Assembly: GCA_002841495.1 (NCBI GenBank)
Contig: PGZV01000001.1
Span: 62,001 to 126,000, forward strand
Reading direction: 5' to 3'
DNA from: Firmicutes bacterium HGW-Firmicutes-2
Lineage (GTDB): Bacteria; Bacillota; Clostridia; Lachnospirales; Vallitaleaceae
DNA length: 64,000 nucleotides
Each line of letters starts with the position of its first letter. The first letter of the stretch is position 1. The position numbers and the translations under genes were made by a program. Below the pieces are notes generated by a model. The model was not told the DNA's origin. It worked only from the letters and a program-made list of their open reading frames with translations, and searched no databases. Of the stretch, positions 63,651-64,000 are shown one piece after another.

Positions 63651-63791
63651 TCAAGGAGCGTGTCCAGCAAAGCTGGCCACTTGAAAGTCATACTTTAGTA
63701 TTCAGCCTAGAAGCATGGCAGAATACCTCAAAGACCTTTCCTGTCGAACCGTTCAGAAATATGAGCAGGGCTCATAACGAAGCGAAGCTTC
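63651..63791. repeat. Row of hairpins in the noncoding end of the window
   Basis: From 63650 to the end no gene is convincing. Four inverted repeats follow one another: TCAAG-gagc-GTGtCCAGC/GCTGGcCACTTGA (63651-63684), GTATTC/GAATAC (63699-63726), TATGAGC-AGG-GCTCATA (63760-63776) and GAAGC-GAA-GCTTC (63779-63791). This could be an intergenic repeat or a structured RNA. A 60-aa frame on the minus strand in this area has no binding site. Confidence 0.45.
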
Positions 63792-63960
63792 TTTTCTTGT
63801 AGAACCACCATCTGCAATATAGAAAACTTGTTTTTGTATTAAAAAGACATTACATTGTCCTATTGGTAAAAAAGAGTACCAAAAAATTCGGAAGTATTCG
63901 AATTCTATATGAATAGCTGTTTTATAACATCTCATAAACGTTTTTTGCAGGCTCCATTTA

Positions 63961-63969
63961 TGGTATAAT
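63961..63969 (+). promoter_or_regulatory. Extended -10 promoter for a gene beyond the window
   Basis: TGG-TATAAT lies 30 nt before the end of the window. The gene it serves is not included. Confidence 0.45.
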
Positions 63970-64000
63970 TTATCTATTAGAGATAGAATACCTTTTAAGC

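Noticed and set aside
63753-63935. A 60-aa minus-strand reading frame
   Set aside because: It has no ribosome binding site or recognisable motif and overlaps the row of hairpins.

Overview
The window looks like chromosomal DNA of a low-GC, motile, probably anaerobic Clostridia-type Firmicute (Lachnospirales-like). The evidence is a large Alu-domain SRP RNA in the Bacillus-type tadA-ffs-dnaX-ebfC-recR neighbourhood, SigD-type promoters on flagellar genes, Fur 7-1-7 boxes, BglG/RAT antitermination, RsgI-like anti-sigma proteins and many Cache-domain sensors. I see no phage, CRISPR array or intact transposon. The species assignment is inference only.

Layout. 1-6.4 kb: PhoH-family ATPase, MTA/SAH nucleosidase, a radical-SAM/DNA-repair gene pair and an orphan AraC-type response regulator. 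6.4-15.3 kb: the tadA-SRP RNA-dnaX-ebfC-recR core, interrupted by a Fur-box-controlled ferric iron ABC transporter and an EAL/HDOD protein; recR seems to have a shifted 5' end. 15.3-18.4 kb: a minus-strand operon with zinc-ribbon and SPFH proteins resembling the B. subtilis YdjG/YdjI membrane-stress module. 18.6-27.7 kb: chemotaxis receptor with a structured leader, then flagellar genes (FliK-like giant protein, small protein, large flagellin, FliS) with two good SigD promoters. The flagellin reading frame is broken by a 5-bp tandem duplication. 27.7-32.5 kb: DUF4003 protein, an ECF sigma/RsgI-like anti-sigma pair, a PepSY protein with a poly-aspartate tail, and redox-cysteine proteins. 32.6-35.4 kb: Fur-box-controlled extracytoplasmic methionine sulfoxide repair (CcdA, TlpA-like lipoprotein, MsrA-MsrB lipoprotein). 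35.4-39.9 kb: Cache-domain two-component system and a diguanylate cyclase. 39.9-49.1 kb: VTC-type polyphosphate polymerase, DUF4956 and CotH kinase genes flanked by two OmpR-type two-component systems and secreted helical proteins. 49.1-55.7 kb: aldose epimerase and an N-acetylglucosamine PTS/catabolic cluster with four RAT-terminator switches. 55.8-64 kb: lipoproteins, cupin, SLH/BsuPI protein, second diguanylate cyclase, GNAT, a soluble-sensing chemotaxis receptor and a hairpin-rich noncoding end.

The most interesting points are: (a) the VTC/DUF4956/CotH cluster, whose promoter carries a two-armed OmpR-type operator shared with a divergent two-component system; (b) the ECF sigma/RsgI-like/poly-Asp PepSY module; (c) the Fur box placed exactly between -35 and -10 of a methionine-sulfoxide repair operon whose redoxin has a Met-rich repeat; (d) the flagellin frameshift that one 5-bp repeat unit would correct; (e) one antiterminator gene with four RAT switches, two of them in front of HPr. 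All functions come from motif reading and family knowledge; no search was run.
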